64,000 bases of DNA from Vreelandella neptunia (GCF_022489065.1 NZ_JAKVTW010000003.1:248001-312000); one strand, 5' to 3'; counted from the first letter of the stretch, positions 10,001 through 19,181 are shown. Notes: generated by a model from the letters alone, not told the origin. Translations and numbers: made by a program.

Positions 10001-10495
10001 ATGAATCTATCAATACCGCGTTACAGCATCGTTTCTCCTGTCGGGATCATTGCCGATACCCATGGGTTACTTCGTGATGAAGCACTGGAGTTGCTGGAAG
10101 AGTGCGAGCTGATCCTACACCTGGGTGATGTAGGCAATAAAGATGAGGATAAAGCGATCTTAGAGCGCTTGTCAGCAATAGCTCCCGTTCACTGTGTCCG
10201 AGGCAATATCGACACGGCTGCTTGGGCTGAAAACTTGCCAATGTGCCAGGATATAATCGTTAATGAGCGGCACTTACATCTTGTTCACCGTTTAGAGGAT
10301 TTTGATCCAACCACCTATTGCGATGCCGTTCTACACGGGCACTCCCACAAACCCCGCAATGAGCGCCAAGCCGACAAGCTACTCTTCAACCCTGGGGCCG
10401 CCGGGAAGCGTCGTTTCAAGCTGCCGATTACGTTAGGTAAGTTATGGGTAGACGAACGCGGCGTGCGCGGCGCAATTGTTCATCTACCGTTATAG
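10001..10495 (+). CDS. YfcE/MJ0936-type metallophosphodiesterase
   Basis: A small calcineurin-like phosphoesterase of 164 residues. Metal-binding motifs appear in order: DTHG (ADTHGLLRDEA), GDVGN (HLGDVGN), RGNID (VRGNID), and GHSHKP near the C-terminus followed by NPGAAGKRR. Family members hydrolyse phosphodiesters with Mn2+ or related metals; the physiological substrate is usually unknown. The ATG at 10001 has GGAGG with 6-nt spacing (9990-9994), so I prefer it to the upstream GTG at 9995. Confidence 0.9.
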   Translation: MNLSIPRYSIVSPVGIIADTHGLLRDEALELLEECELILHLGDVGNKDEDKAILERLSAIAPVHCVRGNIDTAAWAENLPMCQDIIVNERHLHLVHRLEDFDPTTYCDAVLHGHSHKPRNERQADKLLFNPGAAGKRRFKLPITLGKLWVDERGVRGAIVHLPL

Positions 10496-10547
10496 GCTGA
10501 CCTTTAATTTAAATTGCCCTGCACCTCAACCTTCGCCATCACTATGC

Positions 10548-11951
10548 TTAGTCGCTCATTTGAGCTTCATATTGCTTTACATGGCGTGTGCAACTCCCCG
10601 TTAAGGCAAATCCTGTTAAACGCGGCGGTTCATTTAGGCTGTGGCTATAGTGTAAAAACGTTGCGCCTTGTTCATCAGTTGACTGCTCAACCCACTCGCC
10701 TTGTTCTTGAGAGGGCCATACCGCTATTGGATAGGAAGGGGTTTTAATGATAATGGTGGAGGCCTTGCCTTCGTAGTGTTTTGTTTCACCGCAGAGCAGG
10801 CCCCCTAATGCGCTAGCTTGTGCTTTTAACGGCCTAATGTAGGGCAGTAGCTGGGCTTTGTGCTCAACGCAGTCGCCTAAAGCAAAAATATGCTTATCAG
10901 AGGTTTGTAGCTTAGCGTCTATCACGATGCCTTTTTGAACCTCTAAACCCGCTTGTGACGCCAGCACAATATTGGGGCTGAGGCCCAAGGCACTTACAAC
11001 CACATCTGTTTCTAGGTGCTGACCGTTAGTGAGTGTGACTGATAAGTGCCCATCTTCATGCTTTTCAACCGCGTTGAGCGTCATTTCATTGATGATCGTT
11101 ATGCCTTTATGTTGAAACTGCTCGGTAAGTTGATGGCTGAGGGCTTCTGGTAACAGGCGTGCAAGCGGGCGTAGCGCCAGATCTACTAACGTGACTTGAT
11201 GCCCCGCACCCGATAAATCATCGGCGAATTCACAGCCGATTAAGCCCGCACCAAGAATCACAATGCGGGATTTAGGTTGGCTATCCAACTTTCCACGTAA
11301 CTGACGATAGCTAATAAGATCGTTAACCTGCATTACCTCATGAGCCGCATTACCCGCTAAGCGAGGTTTAGGCTGCTGAGCGCCTAGTGCCAGTACTAAC
11401 TGGCGATAGGGTATACCTCCCCTGGGCGTAACCAAGCGTTGCTGGTCACGGTCAATGCCTAATACTCGGGTACGTGCGACTAAGCTTACATTGAGGCGGT
11501 TGGCCTGATGCTCGCCAGTGCTCGTTATTAATTCATCAGGCGCTTGGCCTTTTGTCGCCGCCACTGAGATTTGGGGCTTGTAGTAAATGTCGCTGGAACA
11601 GCGTGAAATGACCACAATAGGAACCGTGAGATCACGCTGGCGAATATTCTCCACAAGTGCCCACGCTGCCATACCGCCGCCAACAATGACGATCTGTTCA
11701 GCATTATTGGGTAATCCGTCTGCTCGGTTATCACTAATGACGGTTTCAGATGAGCTGGCTGGCAACGCTTCTAGTAGCACAAAGTCTTGCTTACGCACGC
11801 CACAATCGGGGCACTCCCAGTCATCGGGGATATCTTCGTAACGCGTGCCCGGTGGCAGATCTCCGTCGGGGTCACCATGGGCTTCATCGTATATAAAGCC
11901 ACAGACAATACATAAATAGCGACGGTAAGGCTGGTCAGTGACAGTCGTCAT
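10548..11951 (-). CDS. Rubredoxin-NAD(P)H:rubredoxin reductase fusion
   Basis: A 467-residue fusion. Residues ~10-60 are a complete rubredoxin with two Fe-binding pairs (CIVCG and CPDCG). The rest is an FAD-dependent pyridine-nucleotide-disulfide-type reductase with an N-terminal dinucleotide-binding motif (IVIVGGGMAAWALVE), an NAD(P)-binding motif (IVILGAGLIGCEFA) and a C-terminal FAD segment (HIFALGDCVEH). It should pass electrons from NAD(P)H through FAD to its own iron centre and on to an oxygenase or reductase. It follows the [24 protein letters not shown] gene by 12 nt on the same strand, so that flavoprotein is a candidate partner. Rubredoxin and its reductase are usually separate proteins. 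Confidence 0.9.
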   Translation of the reverse strand: MTTVTDQPYRRYLCIVCGFIYDEAHGDPDGDLPPGTRYEDIPDDWECPDCGVRKQDFVLLEALPASSSETVISDNRADGLPNNAEQIVIVGGGMAAWALVENIRQRDLTVPIVVISRCSSDIYYKPQISVAATKGQAPDELITSTGEHQANRLNVSLVARTRVLGIDRDQQRLVTPRGGIPYRQLVLALGAQQPKPRLAGNAAHEVMQVNDLISYRQLRGKLDSQPKSRIVILGAGLIGCEFADDLSGAGHQVTLVDLALRPLARLLPEALSHQLTEQFQHKGITIINEMTLNAVEKHEDGHLSVTLTNGQHLETDVVVSALGLSPNIVLASQAGLEVQKGIVIDAKLQTSDKHIFALGDCVEHKAQLLPYIRPLKAQASALGGLLCGETKHYEGKASTIIIKTPSYPIAVWPSQEQGEWVEQSTDEQGATFLHYSHSLNEPPRLTGFALTGSCTRHVKQYEAQMSD

Positions 11952-11963
11952 GGTGAAATTCCT

Positions 11964-13085
11964 TTAAGCGGCATGCAAGCGATGGAGTTCTTTGCGGATA
12001 TGCTTCATAGCTGGCGTTACAATGGCCACAAAATAGGATTCACGAAGCTTACGCTGGGCGGGTGCATCGGCAAGATAACCGCGTGCGCCAGCATGCAGCA
12101 TGGCTGCTTGCGAGGCACGCAACGCAAGTTCTGAAGCGCCGTAGCGCAGCTGTAAAACATCGGCAAATAATTCATTTGACGCATCGCCTGTGACTTCCTG
12201 TCCCAATAGCGCAGTGGCTTTGCGGGCATCGTTTAACGCTACTTCAAGGGTTTCAGGCTGTTCATCCAGAAAACCATTAACGTGCTGATGGGTTTCTCGC
12301 ATCGCGTGCATGATGTCTATGCATCCCTGGATGACACCCAGCCCCATACCCATTTGGAGCAGCACAAAACCTGACCGAATACGGGGGATGAGTGTGCCGA
12401 CCTCGTGGCTAATCACTTGTTGGTCAGGAATAAAACTATCTTGAAAATGGCAGGCGTAGGTGCCACTACCTTCTAATGCGGTAAATTCCGTACACTGCTG
12501 TAGGCGAAATCCAGGCTGGTCACAGCGGGTGAGCGCCATAATGTTGCGAGAACTACCTTCCAATTGAAAAATAGCCGCAAAGACGTGATCTGGCCCAAGA
12601 TTAGAAACCCACGGCAGAGTACCATTGGCCAGGTAGCCACCTTCAACTCGTCGTACATGGATCTTAAGTGGCTCGATACTAGCGAAATGTTTCATGGCGT
12701 TGGAAAGCCCGGTTCCGCCTAACTGCTTGCCGCTACTAATTTGAGGTAGCCAGTAATCTCTCACACTCGCGTCATCTGCATGCTCTAAGTACCAAGCCAG
12801 CGCGTCTTGGCACCATACGCAGAACCCTGTCGACATACACTCTCGTGACACAGATTCCATTGCTGAAATGGCGCGGGTGAAATCCGTACCCGTATTTAAT
12901 TGCTGAGATGCAAGGTGAAGGCGGTAAGCGCCTTGCTGCCCCAATGCATGCATGAAATCGCCTGGATAAAATCCTTTACGGTCAATTGCAACCGTGTGGG
13001 GTGCCAACTGTTGACGAACTAATTGATCTATTTCTGTTAGCACGGGGCGTTCTGTTAGGTGAGTGAAACGATTAATAGCATTCAT
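11964..13085 (-). CDS. Acyl-CoA dehydrogenase-fold flavoprotein
   Basis: A protein of ~373 residues with acyl-CoA dehydrogenase architecture: N-terminal helices, a middle beta domain (GGTGLSNAMKHF, then ANGTLPWVSNLG) and a C-terminal helical domain. The fold is shared by true dehydrogenases and by flavin-dependent monooxygenases such as the DszC/SfnB type. Pairing with a rubredoxin reductase and an ABC importer, rather than beta-oxidation genes, favours a monooxygenase or unusual dehydrogenase; that is inference. The ATG at 13085 is preceded by GAAGG; the upstream start at 13139 is less likely. A sigma-54-type promoter lies 78-92 nt upstream. Confidence 0.75.
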   Translation of the reverse strand: MNAINRFTHLTERPVLTEIDQLVRQQLAPHTVAIDRKGFYPGDFMHALGQQGAYRLHLASQQLNTGTDFTRAISAMESVSRECMSTGFCVWCQDALAWYLEHADDASVRDYWLPQISSGKQLGGTGLSNAMKHFASIEPLKIHVRRVEGGYLANGTLPWVSNLGPDHVFAAIFQLEGSSRNIMALTRCDQPGFRLQQCTEFTALEGSGTYACHFQDSFIPDQQVISHEVGTLIPRIRSGFVLLQMGMGLGVIQGCIDIMHAMRETHQHVNGFLDEQPETLEVALNDARKATALLGQEVTGDASNELFADVLQLRYGASELALRASQAAMLHAGARGYLADAPAQRKLRESYFVAIVTPAMKHIRKELHRLHAA

Positions 13086-13162
13086 GATTGAGCCTTCAAA
13101 CAAAGGTTGGATTCGGTAAAGCACCTTGTAAGGGTGCATCGAGTCTCTTTGTCATTAACACG

Positions 13163-13177
13163 GCAGAATTCATGCCA
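13163..13177 (-). promoter_or_regulatory. Sigma-54-type promoter, flavoprotein/rubredoxin operon
   Basis: Read on the minus strand, TGGCATGAATTCTGC has the invariant GG-N10-GC of -24/-12 promoters (consensus TGGCAC-N5-TTGC). It lies about 80 nt before the flavoprotein ATG at 13085 and about 105-140 nt from the inverted repeat at 13281-13317, a normal distance for an enhancer-bound activator. Confidence 0.7.
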
Positions 13178-13280
13178 GTTACGGTCAAAAAAGTGCTAAC
13201 TATTTAATAATTAAAATAATTTAATTTATTTAAAGTGCATGTTGATGGGGTTTGATCAGTTAATTAAGTTACCCATATGT

Positions 13281-13317
13281 ACAATGTCGACAATCAAGAC
13301 ATAAGTGACGACATTGT
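13281..13317. promoter_or_regulatory. Inverted-repeat activator site, divergent promoter region
   Basis: ACAATGTCGACA (13281-13292) and TGACGACATTGT (13306-13317) form an inverted repeat with 11 of 12 positions matching and a 13-nt spacer. The same half-site recurs at 19043-19081. It lies between two outward-facing sigma-54-type promoters, as expected for the binding site of the NifA-like activator encoded at 16521. It sits within the 370-nt divergent gap (13140-13507), which holds no gene. Confidence 0.7.
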
Positions 13318-13429
13318 CTGCGTTTGAGCGCGATATCCTTCCTCACCTTGCTACTTAGCGAGTTTTAATTTGTTCAAAGTTGCCCTCCATATTTAAATTT
13401 CACCAGTAAATCAAAAAATTACCAAGACA

Positions 13430-13444
13430 CGGCATCAGTTTTGC
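13430..13444 (+). promoter_or_regulatory. Sigma-54-type promoter, ABC importer operon
   Basis: CGGCATCAGTTTTGC has GG-N10-GC and a perfect TTGC -12 element. It lies about 64 nt before the ATPase ATG at 13508 and about 113-150 nt downstream of the inverted repeat at 13281-13317. Confidence 0.7.
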
Positions 13445-13507
13445 AACGGTTAAGCATAGAGGCGAATCCGCCAATTAAAAAATACATGCTTGGCTAGAGG
13501 ACGCATC

Positions 13508-14383
13508 ATGGGTGCATCAATTCAGATTAATGGCATCACTCATCGCTTCAGCGGTAAAGGACCGAATGTTCTTGAAAACTTAGTCTTTGATATGGCGGCA
13601 GGACGAAGTACAGCGCTCATTGGTGAAAGCGGCTGTGGAAAGTCCACTCTTTTACACATGTTGGCTGGCTTGATGTTGCCCACGGAAGGTTGCGTGAGAA
13701 TTAACGGACAACAAGTTACCAAACCACATCCAGAGTGGAACATGATGTTTCAGCGCCCGGGGTTATACCCTTGGTTAAACGTTCGTCAAAATGTGGCGCT
13801 TGGTCTTCAGTTTACCGGGAAGACAGAAGCGCTAGCGCAGCGTGTTGATGAGATGTTGGCGCTAGTCGGGCTAAGTGATAAGGGGGCGGCGCGTCCCCAA
13901 GACCTGTCGGGTGGTCAGCAACAGCGCGTTGCCCTAGCGCGGTCACTGGCCGTTGAGCCTGACGTTATTTTATTAGACGAGCCGTTTTCAGCATTAGATG
14001 CGTTCACGCGCCGCAATTTGCAGCTTGAAGTCCGTCATATCGCTCGTGAGAAAAATATTACGCTTGTGTTAGTGACTCATGATATTGACGAGGCACTCAC
14101 CATGGGGGATAGCGTCGTCGTCATGGGGCGTAACCCAGGCACCTTTCAAAGCGTGATGAATATTGATCTTGCTTACCCACGTAACCCTATAGACCCCAAG
14201 TTTGCTAAATTGCGCGAAGACTTGATGGCACGTTTTAAGCACTCCGTAGAAGGGCAGCCACAGGCACGCCAAACAAGCTTTGATGCAATTGCTAACAATA
14301 CTAACAAAATCAAAACGCCAGCCCACGAAAGGCCCTTAGACCAAAACAATGGTCGCTCTTCCTCTTTGCCTCTCAACCGCTAA
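13508..14383 (+). CDS. ABC importer ATPase, nitrate/sulfonate/taurine type
   Basis: A 291-residue nucleotide-binding subunit of the SsuB/TauB/NrtD type. Walker A is GESGCGKST, the Q-loop region is MMFQRPGLYPWLNV, the signature is LSGGQQQRVALARSL, Walker B is VILLDEPFSALD and the switch is LVTHDIDEA. The C-terminus carries an extra ~45 polar residues. It is the first gene of an ATPase, binding-protein, permease set. The ATG at 13508 follows GAGGA; a TTG at 13490 is less likely. The sigma-54-type promoter upstream ties it to the cluster regulator. Confidence 0.92.
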   Translation: MGASIQINGITHRFSGKGPNVLENLVFDMAAGRSTALIGESGCGKSTLLHMLAGLMLPTEGCVRINGQQVTKPHPEWNMMFQRPGLYPWLNVRQNVALGLQFTGKTEALAQRVDEMLALVGLSDKGAARPQDLSGGQQQRVALARSLAVEPDVILLDEPFSALDAFTRRNLQLEVRHIAREKNITLVLVTHDIDEALTMGDSVVVMGRNPGTFQSVMNIDLAYPRNPIDPKFAKLREDLMARFKHSVEGQPQARQTSFDAIANNTNKIKTPAHERPLDQNNGRSSSLPLNR

Positions 14384-14400
14384 TCGCTGGAGTCATCACT

Positions 14401-15636
14401 ATGCCCCCTTGCAATTGCCACCCTAACGATCCGCAAGACTATCAAGTGACTAACGCTGGTCGTCGTCGTTTTATGCTAGATAGCCTGGCTGCCGCTGGCG
14501 GTTTGGCGGCGGCGATGAGTATGCCTAATATGATGCGCCAAGCGATGGCGGATGACGGGACAGTAAGAATTGGCTATTTACCTATCACCGATGCAACACC
14601 GCTCTTAGTTGCCCATGCATTAGGCTATTTTGAGGAAGAGGGGCTTAAAGTGGCCGAGCCAGAGCTTATTCGTGGCTGGTCGCCGCTGGTAGAAGGGTTT
14701 ACCCGGGGCCGTTTTAACCTTGTGCATTTGCTAAACCCTATCCCTGTTTGGATGCGTTATAACAATAACTTCCCCGTTAAAATTATGGCCTGGGCGCATA
14801 TTAATGGTTCCGCCGTACTCGTTAGTGGGCAGAGTGGAGCGCAGGAATTTGCTGATTTAGGTGGTAAGCAAATTGCCGTGCCTTACTGGTACTCTATTCA
14901 CAATACGTTATTACAGATGGCGTTGCGCAATGCCGGTTTAGAACCTGTGATTCAAGATCAGACAGCGCCCTTGGCCGATAATCAGGTCAATCTAATGATT
15001 CTGCCCCCGGCAGATATGCCACCGGCCTTGGCTGCTGGTCGCATTGATGGTTTTACCGTTGCTGAGCCTTTTAACGCCGCAGGTGAATTACTTGCGGGGG
15101 GTAAGTTGCTGCGTTTTACCGGTGATATTTGGCAGAACCACCCTTGCTGTGTCGTGTGCATGAACGAAAACCAAGTAGAAGCCAATCCAGAGTGGACCCA
15201 AAAAACGCTCAATGCGTTAGTAAGAGCGTCTATATATGCACAGCAAAACAAAGTTGAAACAGCCGAAATGCTATCGCGAGATGGTCGAGGTTATTTGCCG
15301 ATGCCTGCAGAGGTGGTTATTCGTGCCATGAGCCATTATGACGTTGATGACTACGCAAGCCCCAGGGCGATTCGCCATAGCGAGTGGGGAAGCGGCCGGA
15401 TCGATTTCGCTCCTTTTCCCTATGCATCGGCCACGCGCCAGTTGGTTAGCGCAATGAACGATACGCTAGTAGGCGGTGATACCACGTTCTTGAATGGGCT
15501 GGATCCTAATTTCGTGGCAGAAGATTTAGTGGATTCTCGTTTTGTGCGACGAGCGATGGAGCAGTATCCGGAGGCGCACTTGCCCAATACGCCAGAAGCC
15601 CAGCGCTGGGAGCGCGAAGAGAGGATTGAGCTATGA
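14401..15636 (+). CDS. Tat-exported ABC substrate-binding protein, CmpA/NrtA/SsuA-like
   Basis: A 411-residue periplasmic binding protein of the nitrate/sulfonate class. The N-terminus carries a twin-arginine signal (GRRRFML near residues 20-26, then an Ala/Gly-rich helix and an AMA-type cleavage site near 50). Export of a folded protein is therefore likely. The mature part begins VRIGYLPITDATPLLVAHALGYF, characteristic of the family, with the LGGKQIAVPY hinge segment. An unusual Cys-containing leader (PPCNCHP) precedes the signal. The ligand is unknown; relatives bind nitrate, bicarbonate, sulfonates or taurine. Confidence 0.88.
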   Translation: MPPCNCHPNDPQDYQVTNAGRRRFMLDSLAAAGGLAAAMSMPNMMRQAMADDGTVRIGYLPITDATPLLVAHALGYFEEEGLKVAEPELIRGWSPLVEGFTRGRFNLVHLLNPIPVWMRYNNNFPVKIMAWAHINGSAVLVSGQSGAQEFADLGGKQIAVPYWYSIHNTLLQMALRNAGLEPVIQDQTAPLADNQVNLMILPPADMPPALAAGRIDGFTVAEPFNAAGELLAGGKLLRFTGDIWQNHPCCVVCMNENQVEANPEWTQKTLNALVRASIYAQQNKVETAEMLSRDGRGYLPMPAEVVIRAMSHYDVDDYASPRAIRHSEWGSGRIDFAPFPYASATRQLVSAMNDTLVGGDTTFLNGLDPNFVAEDLVDSRFVRRAMEQYPEAHLPNTPEAQRWEREERIEL

Positions 15637-16469
15637 GTCATAGTATCAGCAGCGCAGATATAGCTGCCCGGCCGAGAGCCATGCCATGGATTAAGCTTCG
15701 TCGCCAATTGATGGGCAAAATAGCGTATCCATTGATTGGCCTAGCGATTCTCTTGGCTTTTTGGTGGTTCGGTGGCTACTTAATTGCCAGTAATCCTGCA
15801 ACGCAGGCTTTTGCGGGGTTTGCTCCAGCGCAAGCACTGCCACAAGCTTGGCAGCTATTTATTTCAGGCACGTTAATGGGGACTGTTTTGCCGAGCCTTT
15901 ACCGTATTGGAATGGGGTTATTATGGGCAATATTAGTGGCGGTGCCGGTAGGCATTTTAGTAGGTGCTTCCCCGGTATTACGCCAAATCACCGGCTTTCC
16001 TTTTCAACTGCTTCGAATGGTAAGCCCTTTGGCGTGGATGCCCATCGCGGTACTAGCGTTTGCGACCTGGGACGGGGCAATTATTTTTCTTATCTTTATG
16101 GCTGCGCTCTGGCCCATTCTGTTTTCAACTGCCTTTGCGGTTCAGCGTATCGACCCGATGTATTTCAAGATTGCGCGCAACTTTGGGGCTTCACCACTAG
16201 CTAGCCTACAGCGACTTGTGTTGCCCGCTATAGCGCCCGATATTTTAGCGGGCTTTCGCTTGGCGTTAGGTATCGCCTGGGTAGTGTTAGTGCCCGCCGA
16301 ATACCTGGGGGTGACAAGTGGCCTTGGCTACGCGATTAATGATGCCCGAGATATTCTCGCTTATGACCTGCTCGCTGCCTTAGTGCTTATTATCGGCATT
16401 ATTGGCTACTTATTGGATAGCGTTATCGTGATGCTAATTCGATATCTCGGGTGGCAAAACAGTGATTAA
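15633..16469 (+). CDS. ABC importer permease, SsuC/NrtB type
   Basis: A 278-residue integral membrane subunit with about six hydrophobic helices, the first at ~30-50 (YPLIGLAILLAFWWFGGYL). The cytoplasmic EAA-like loop is present (NFGASPLASLQRLVLPAIAPDI), as is the C-terminal block with VLVPAEYLG. It completes the importer: the ATG overlaps the binding-protein stop by 4 nt (ATGA), showing translational coupling. Confidence 0.92.
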   Translation: MSHSISSADIAARPRAMPWIKLRRQLMGKIAYPLIGLAILLAFWWFGGYLIASNPATQAFAGFAPAQALPQAWQLFISGTLMGTVLPSLYRIGMGLLWAILVAVPVGILVGASPVLRQITGFPFQLLRMVSPLAWMPIAVLAFATWDGAIIFLIFMAALWPILFSTAFAVQRIDPMYFKIARNFGASPLASLQRLVLPAIAPDILAGFRLALGIAWVVLVPAEYLGVTSGLGYAINDARDILAYDLLAALVLIIGIIGYLLDSVIVMLIRYLGWQNSD

Positions 16470-16520
16470 GATAAGCTTTTCAAACGCCTTGCGCGAACAG
16501 AAGTTACAGGGAGAAGCACT

Positions 16521-18203
16521 ATGAATACGCCGCCATTGAGACACAAGAGTCAGGATATCAACCAAGATACCTTGATCCTCTCTGAGGCGGCGCATTTTCT
16601 GGGAAGCTCGTTAGAAGCGGATACCACGATTCCTGCGGTACTACGTTCGCTCTCGCAGTTGGCAGGGCTAAACCGGGGTCGTGTGGTTCTTCCAGACGCT
16701 GATAATCAAATGCTCCGGATTGCCTACGCTTATGGGCTGCAGCCGTTTGAAAAAGCGCGGGGTATCTATCGCCGGGGAGAAGGTATTACTGGCAGTGTCA
16801 TGGAGGCGGGGCGTGTCTGTGTGGTGCAGAACATTGATGAAGAAGATAATTTTCTTTTTCGAGCGGTTACTCGTGATGTGCTTCCAAATGATGTCGTAGC
16901 ATTTATCGCTGTTCCCATCCTATTGGATGAAATGCCCGTGGGTGTTTTGGCATGTCATCGATTGCGCAATCGCCCGCGTGGTATCCAAACCGATTTGCAT
17001 CTGCTGCGCATTATTGCTGCCATGATTGGGCAAATGCTGCGCATCAAAGAGTTAATTAGGCAGCGTACTGAGCGGTTAGAGAATCAAAATAGTGCGCTGC
17101 GCTCGGCGTTAGAGCGCCACAAAGTCCAAGATCAGCTTCTCGGTAGCAGTTCTAAGCTTAAGCAAGCGCTTGATGAAGCGATTCAAGTTGCCAATAGCGA
17201 TGCCACTATTATGCTTCAGGGCGAATCAGGCACAGGTAAAGAGCGGTTCGCACGACTGATACATGCACATAGCTCGCGTGCCAAAAATCCATTTGTGTGT
17301 ATCAACTGCGCAGCCATTCCTGAGCACTTATTGGAGGCTGAGCTATTTGGTCATGAAAAAGGCGCATTTACCGGAGCGATACGTAGCCGTGCAGGCAAAG
17401 TAGAGGCTGCTAATGGCGGCACTTTGTTTCTGGATGAAATTGGCGACATGCCTCTAGAGCTGCAAACTAAAATGCTACGTTTATTACAAGAGCGCAGTCT
17501 GCAGCGCGTAGGTGGGGATCAGGAAATCCCCGTCGATATTCGCGTACTCACCGCCACTCATATGGATCTTCAGCAGGCGGTTAATAATGGCGAGTTCCGT
17601 CTTGATCTCTTCTACCGCCTTAATGTGGTACCACTGCGTTTGCCGCCGCTACGGGAGCGAGAGGGTGACGTAGCACTGCTGGCACACTATTTTCTTAACG
17701 TGTTCAATTTGCGCCATGATCGACAGCTGAATTTCGACTCAGGCGTTGTCAGTCGGCTGGATAGCTATCCTTGGCCTGGCAATATTCGTCAGCTTGAAAA
17801 TGTCATCGAACGTGCCGTGCTTACTTCACGTGGCGTGGGTATTTCATCTGCTCACATAGAGCACATCCTGCATGATGAGTCGCAAATTGAACGCTATCCT
17901 GGGCCTAATCATCATGTTAATTCAATAGTAAGCAATACGAGTAAGCTAAGGATTGATGATGCTGAAGTAATTCCTGGGCGCACCTATGCAGGAATAGGTA
18001 ATGCTTTACAAGATGGATTGCCGTTTGACGGTGTTGGACGGCCATATCAACGTATAGCTGATGCCGATCCCGACCAGTTAATTGCCGTGCTGCGTAAGGT
18101 ACGTGGCAACAAAACTGAAGCAGCCCGGCAGCTTGGTCTAAGTCCTCGTCAGTTAGCCTACCGGCTACAAAAATTGGGTATCGATAAAACCCTTTATCGC
18201 TAA
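16521..18203 (+). CDS. NifA-like sigma-54-dependent activator with GAF domain
   Basis: A 560-residue enhancer-binding protein. Residues ~25-170 are a GAF sensory domain. The AAA+ domain (~205-440) has Walker A GESGTGKE, the sigma-54-contacting GAFTGA loop ([14 protein letters not shown]) and Walker [10 protein letters not shown]. The C-terminal Fis-type HTH is [21 protein letters not shown]. It is the last plus-strand gene of the importer run. Domain order matches NifA/NorR-type regulators that sense a small molecule or redox state. Its likely targets are the three sigma-54-type promoters in this cluster, through the ACAATGTCGACA repeats; that link is inference from arrangement. Confidence 0.92.
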   Translation: MNTPPLRHKSQDINQDTLILSEAAHFLGSSLEADTTIPAVLRSLSQLAGLNRGRVVLPDADNQMLRIAYAYGLQPFEKARGIYRRGEGITGSVMEAGRVCVVQNIDEEDNFLFRAVTRDVLPNDVVAFIAVPILLDEMPVGVLACHRLRNRPRGIQTDLHLLRIIAAMIGQMLRIKELIRQRTERLENQNSALRSALERHKVQDQLLGSSSKLKQALDEAIQVANSDATIMLQGESGTGKERFARLIHAHSSRAKNPFVCINCAAIPEHLLEAELFGHEKGAFTGAIRSRAGKVEAANGGTLFLDEIGDMPLELQTKMLRLLQERSLQRVGGDQEIPVDIRVLTATHMDLQQAVNNGEFRLDLFYRLNVVPLRLPPLREREGDVALLAHYFLNVFNLRHDRQLNFDSGVVSRLDSYPWPGNIRQLENVIERAVLTSRGVGISSAHIEHILHDESQIERYPGPNHHVNSIVSNTSKLRIDDAEVIPGRTYAGIGNALQDGLPFDGVGRPYQRIADADPDQLIAVLRKVRGNKTEAARQLGLSPRQLAYRLQKLGIDKTLYR

Positions 18204-18242
18204 GCTCTCAATCGCAAGGCCTCAATCTAAGTCTTCAATCTT

Positions 18243-18266
18243 AAGCCCCTGTCTGCGCAAGGGCTT
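18243..18266. terminator. Weak hairpin between convergent genes
   Basis: AAGCCC (18243-18248) can pair with GGGCTT (18261-18266) between the convergent activator and OsmC-like genes. There is no T-run on either strand, so intrinsic termination here is uncertain. Confidence 0.3.
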
Positions 18267-18313
18267 TGGAATGGCCTTGGGGTTACTTTGCGATAATGGC
18301 TGTAGCCAATTGG

Positions 18314-18871
18314 CTAGCTGTCTGCCAATTCAATATGGAAGTTGACTGGGTTACGCATAGTATTAGCGACGGGAGAATAGAAATTGGCGTGTTTGACAAT
18401 ATCGTCAAGAGCTTCGCGTGAGGCATCACCCTCAATCACCACTTTTACCCGTATATCCTGAAAACCCATGTCGGAAGAGATCATTTCAGCGCCCCCAGCG
18501 CCCCAAGCGGCAGGGTTGCCAATATCCCCTTCAATAAAAATCTCCAATTTAGATAGCTTAACCTGTTTCCATGTGGCGACCGCGGTAATGCCTACGGCCA
18601 AGCAGCCTCCTAGCGCAGCAAGGACAATTTCACCAGGAGCGGGAGCAGTATCCTGGCCAAATAGGTGTGGAGGTTCATCAACCACGACTGGCTGGTGCTC
18701 ACCTACATAGTTCAGCGTGCGATACTGACCTTCGCAAACAGTATGCACTTTGTTAGTACCGCGCATTTTAGGATTATTACGGCCTTTTTCGGCGAAGCCT
18801 AAAAGCCCCTCCCGATCAATAGGGCGCAAATAGTGGCTAACGGTTTGAGGCGTGTCTGTTGCGGTTGCCAT
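18314..18871 (-). CDS. OsmC-family protein
   Basis: A 185-residue member of the OsmC/Ohr fold, whose characterised members reduce organic hydroperoxides with a pair of cysteines. The first conserved Cys is in LGGCLAVGI. At the usual second-Cys region the sequence is FYSPVANT, with Ser where many OsmC proteins have Cys, so the peroxidatic pair seems incomplete. One other Cys (HTVCEG) lies in the N-terminal half. The ATG follows AAGGAG. The gene has its own sigma-54-type promoter and activator site upstream, linking it to the cluster. A role in thiol or persulfide chemistry is possible but unproven. Confidence 0.85.
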   Translation of the reverse strand: MATATDTPQTVSHYLRPIDREGLLGFAEKGRNNPKMRGTNKVHTVCEGQYRTLNYVGEHQPVVVDEPPHLFGQDTAPAPGEIVLAALGGCLAVGITAVATWKQVKLSKLEIFIEGDIGNPAAWGAGGAEMISSDMGFQDIRVKVVIEGDASREALDDIVKHANFYSPVANTMRNPVNFHIELADS

Positions 18872-18947
18872 GGTAGGCTCCTTGCATCATCAAAGTGGCA
18901 ATGGTGTTGTATATAGCTGTCTTATGTTATATCGACAAAGTGTAAGA

Positions 18948-18962
18948 GCATTATGCATACCA
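18948..18962 (-). promoter_or_regulatory. Sigma-54-type promoter, OsmC-like gene
   Basis: On the minus strand TGGTATGCATAATGC keeps GG-N10-GC. It is about 76 nt upstream of the OsmC-like ATG and 80-120 nt from the inverted repeat at 19043-19081, the same geometry as at 13.2-13.4 kb. Confidence 0.6.
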
Positions 18963-19042
18963 TAGGCGGGTTAAACATTTACTATCAATCTGTTAGCTTT
19001 TTCCTGTGATCAACTATAAACATTAAAGATCTAATATTAATA

Positions 19043-19081
19043 ACAATGTCGACAAGTAATTGTTGTCAATGTCGACATTGT
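19043..19081. promoter_or_regulatory. Second copy of the ACAATGTCGACA inverted repeat
   Basis: ACAATGTCGACA (19043-19054) and TGTCGACATTGT (19070-19081) are perfect inverted repeats with a 15-nt spacer. The right arm lies within a 14-nt perfect palindrome, CAATGTCGACATTG (19067-19080). It lies in the 310-nt divergent gap between the OsmC-like and nitroreductase genes. Confidence 0.7.
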
Positions 19082-19181
19082 TTATGCGTACAGCATTGCC
19101 CAAATCTCATTAGGCTGTACAAATCTGTTACACTAGATTCAGTTGTATTCAATTAAGTATTATTCAGATAAGCGAGGTTTC

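Noticed and set aside
19082..19181. Sigma-54 promoter facing the nitroreductase gene
   Set aside because: No GG-N10-GC pair is present on the plus strand; the closest site (AGGCTG near 19112) lacks the -12 GC.
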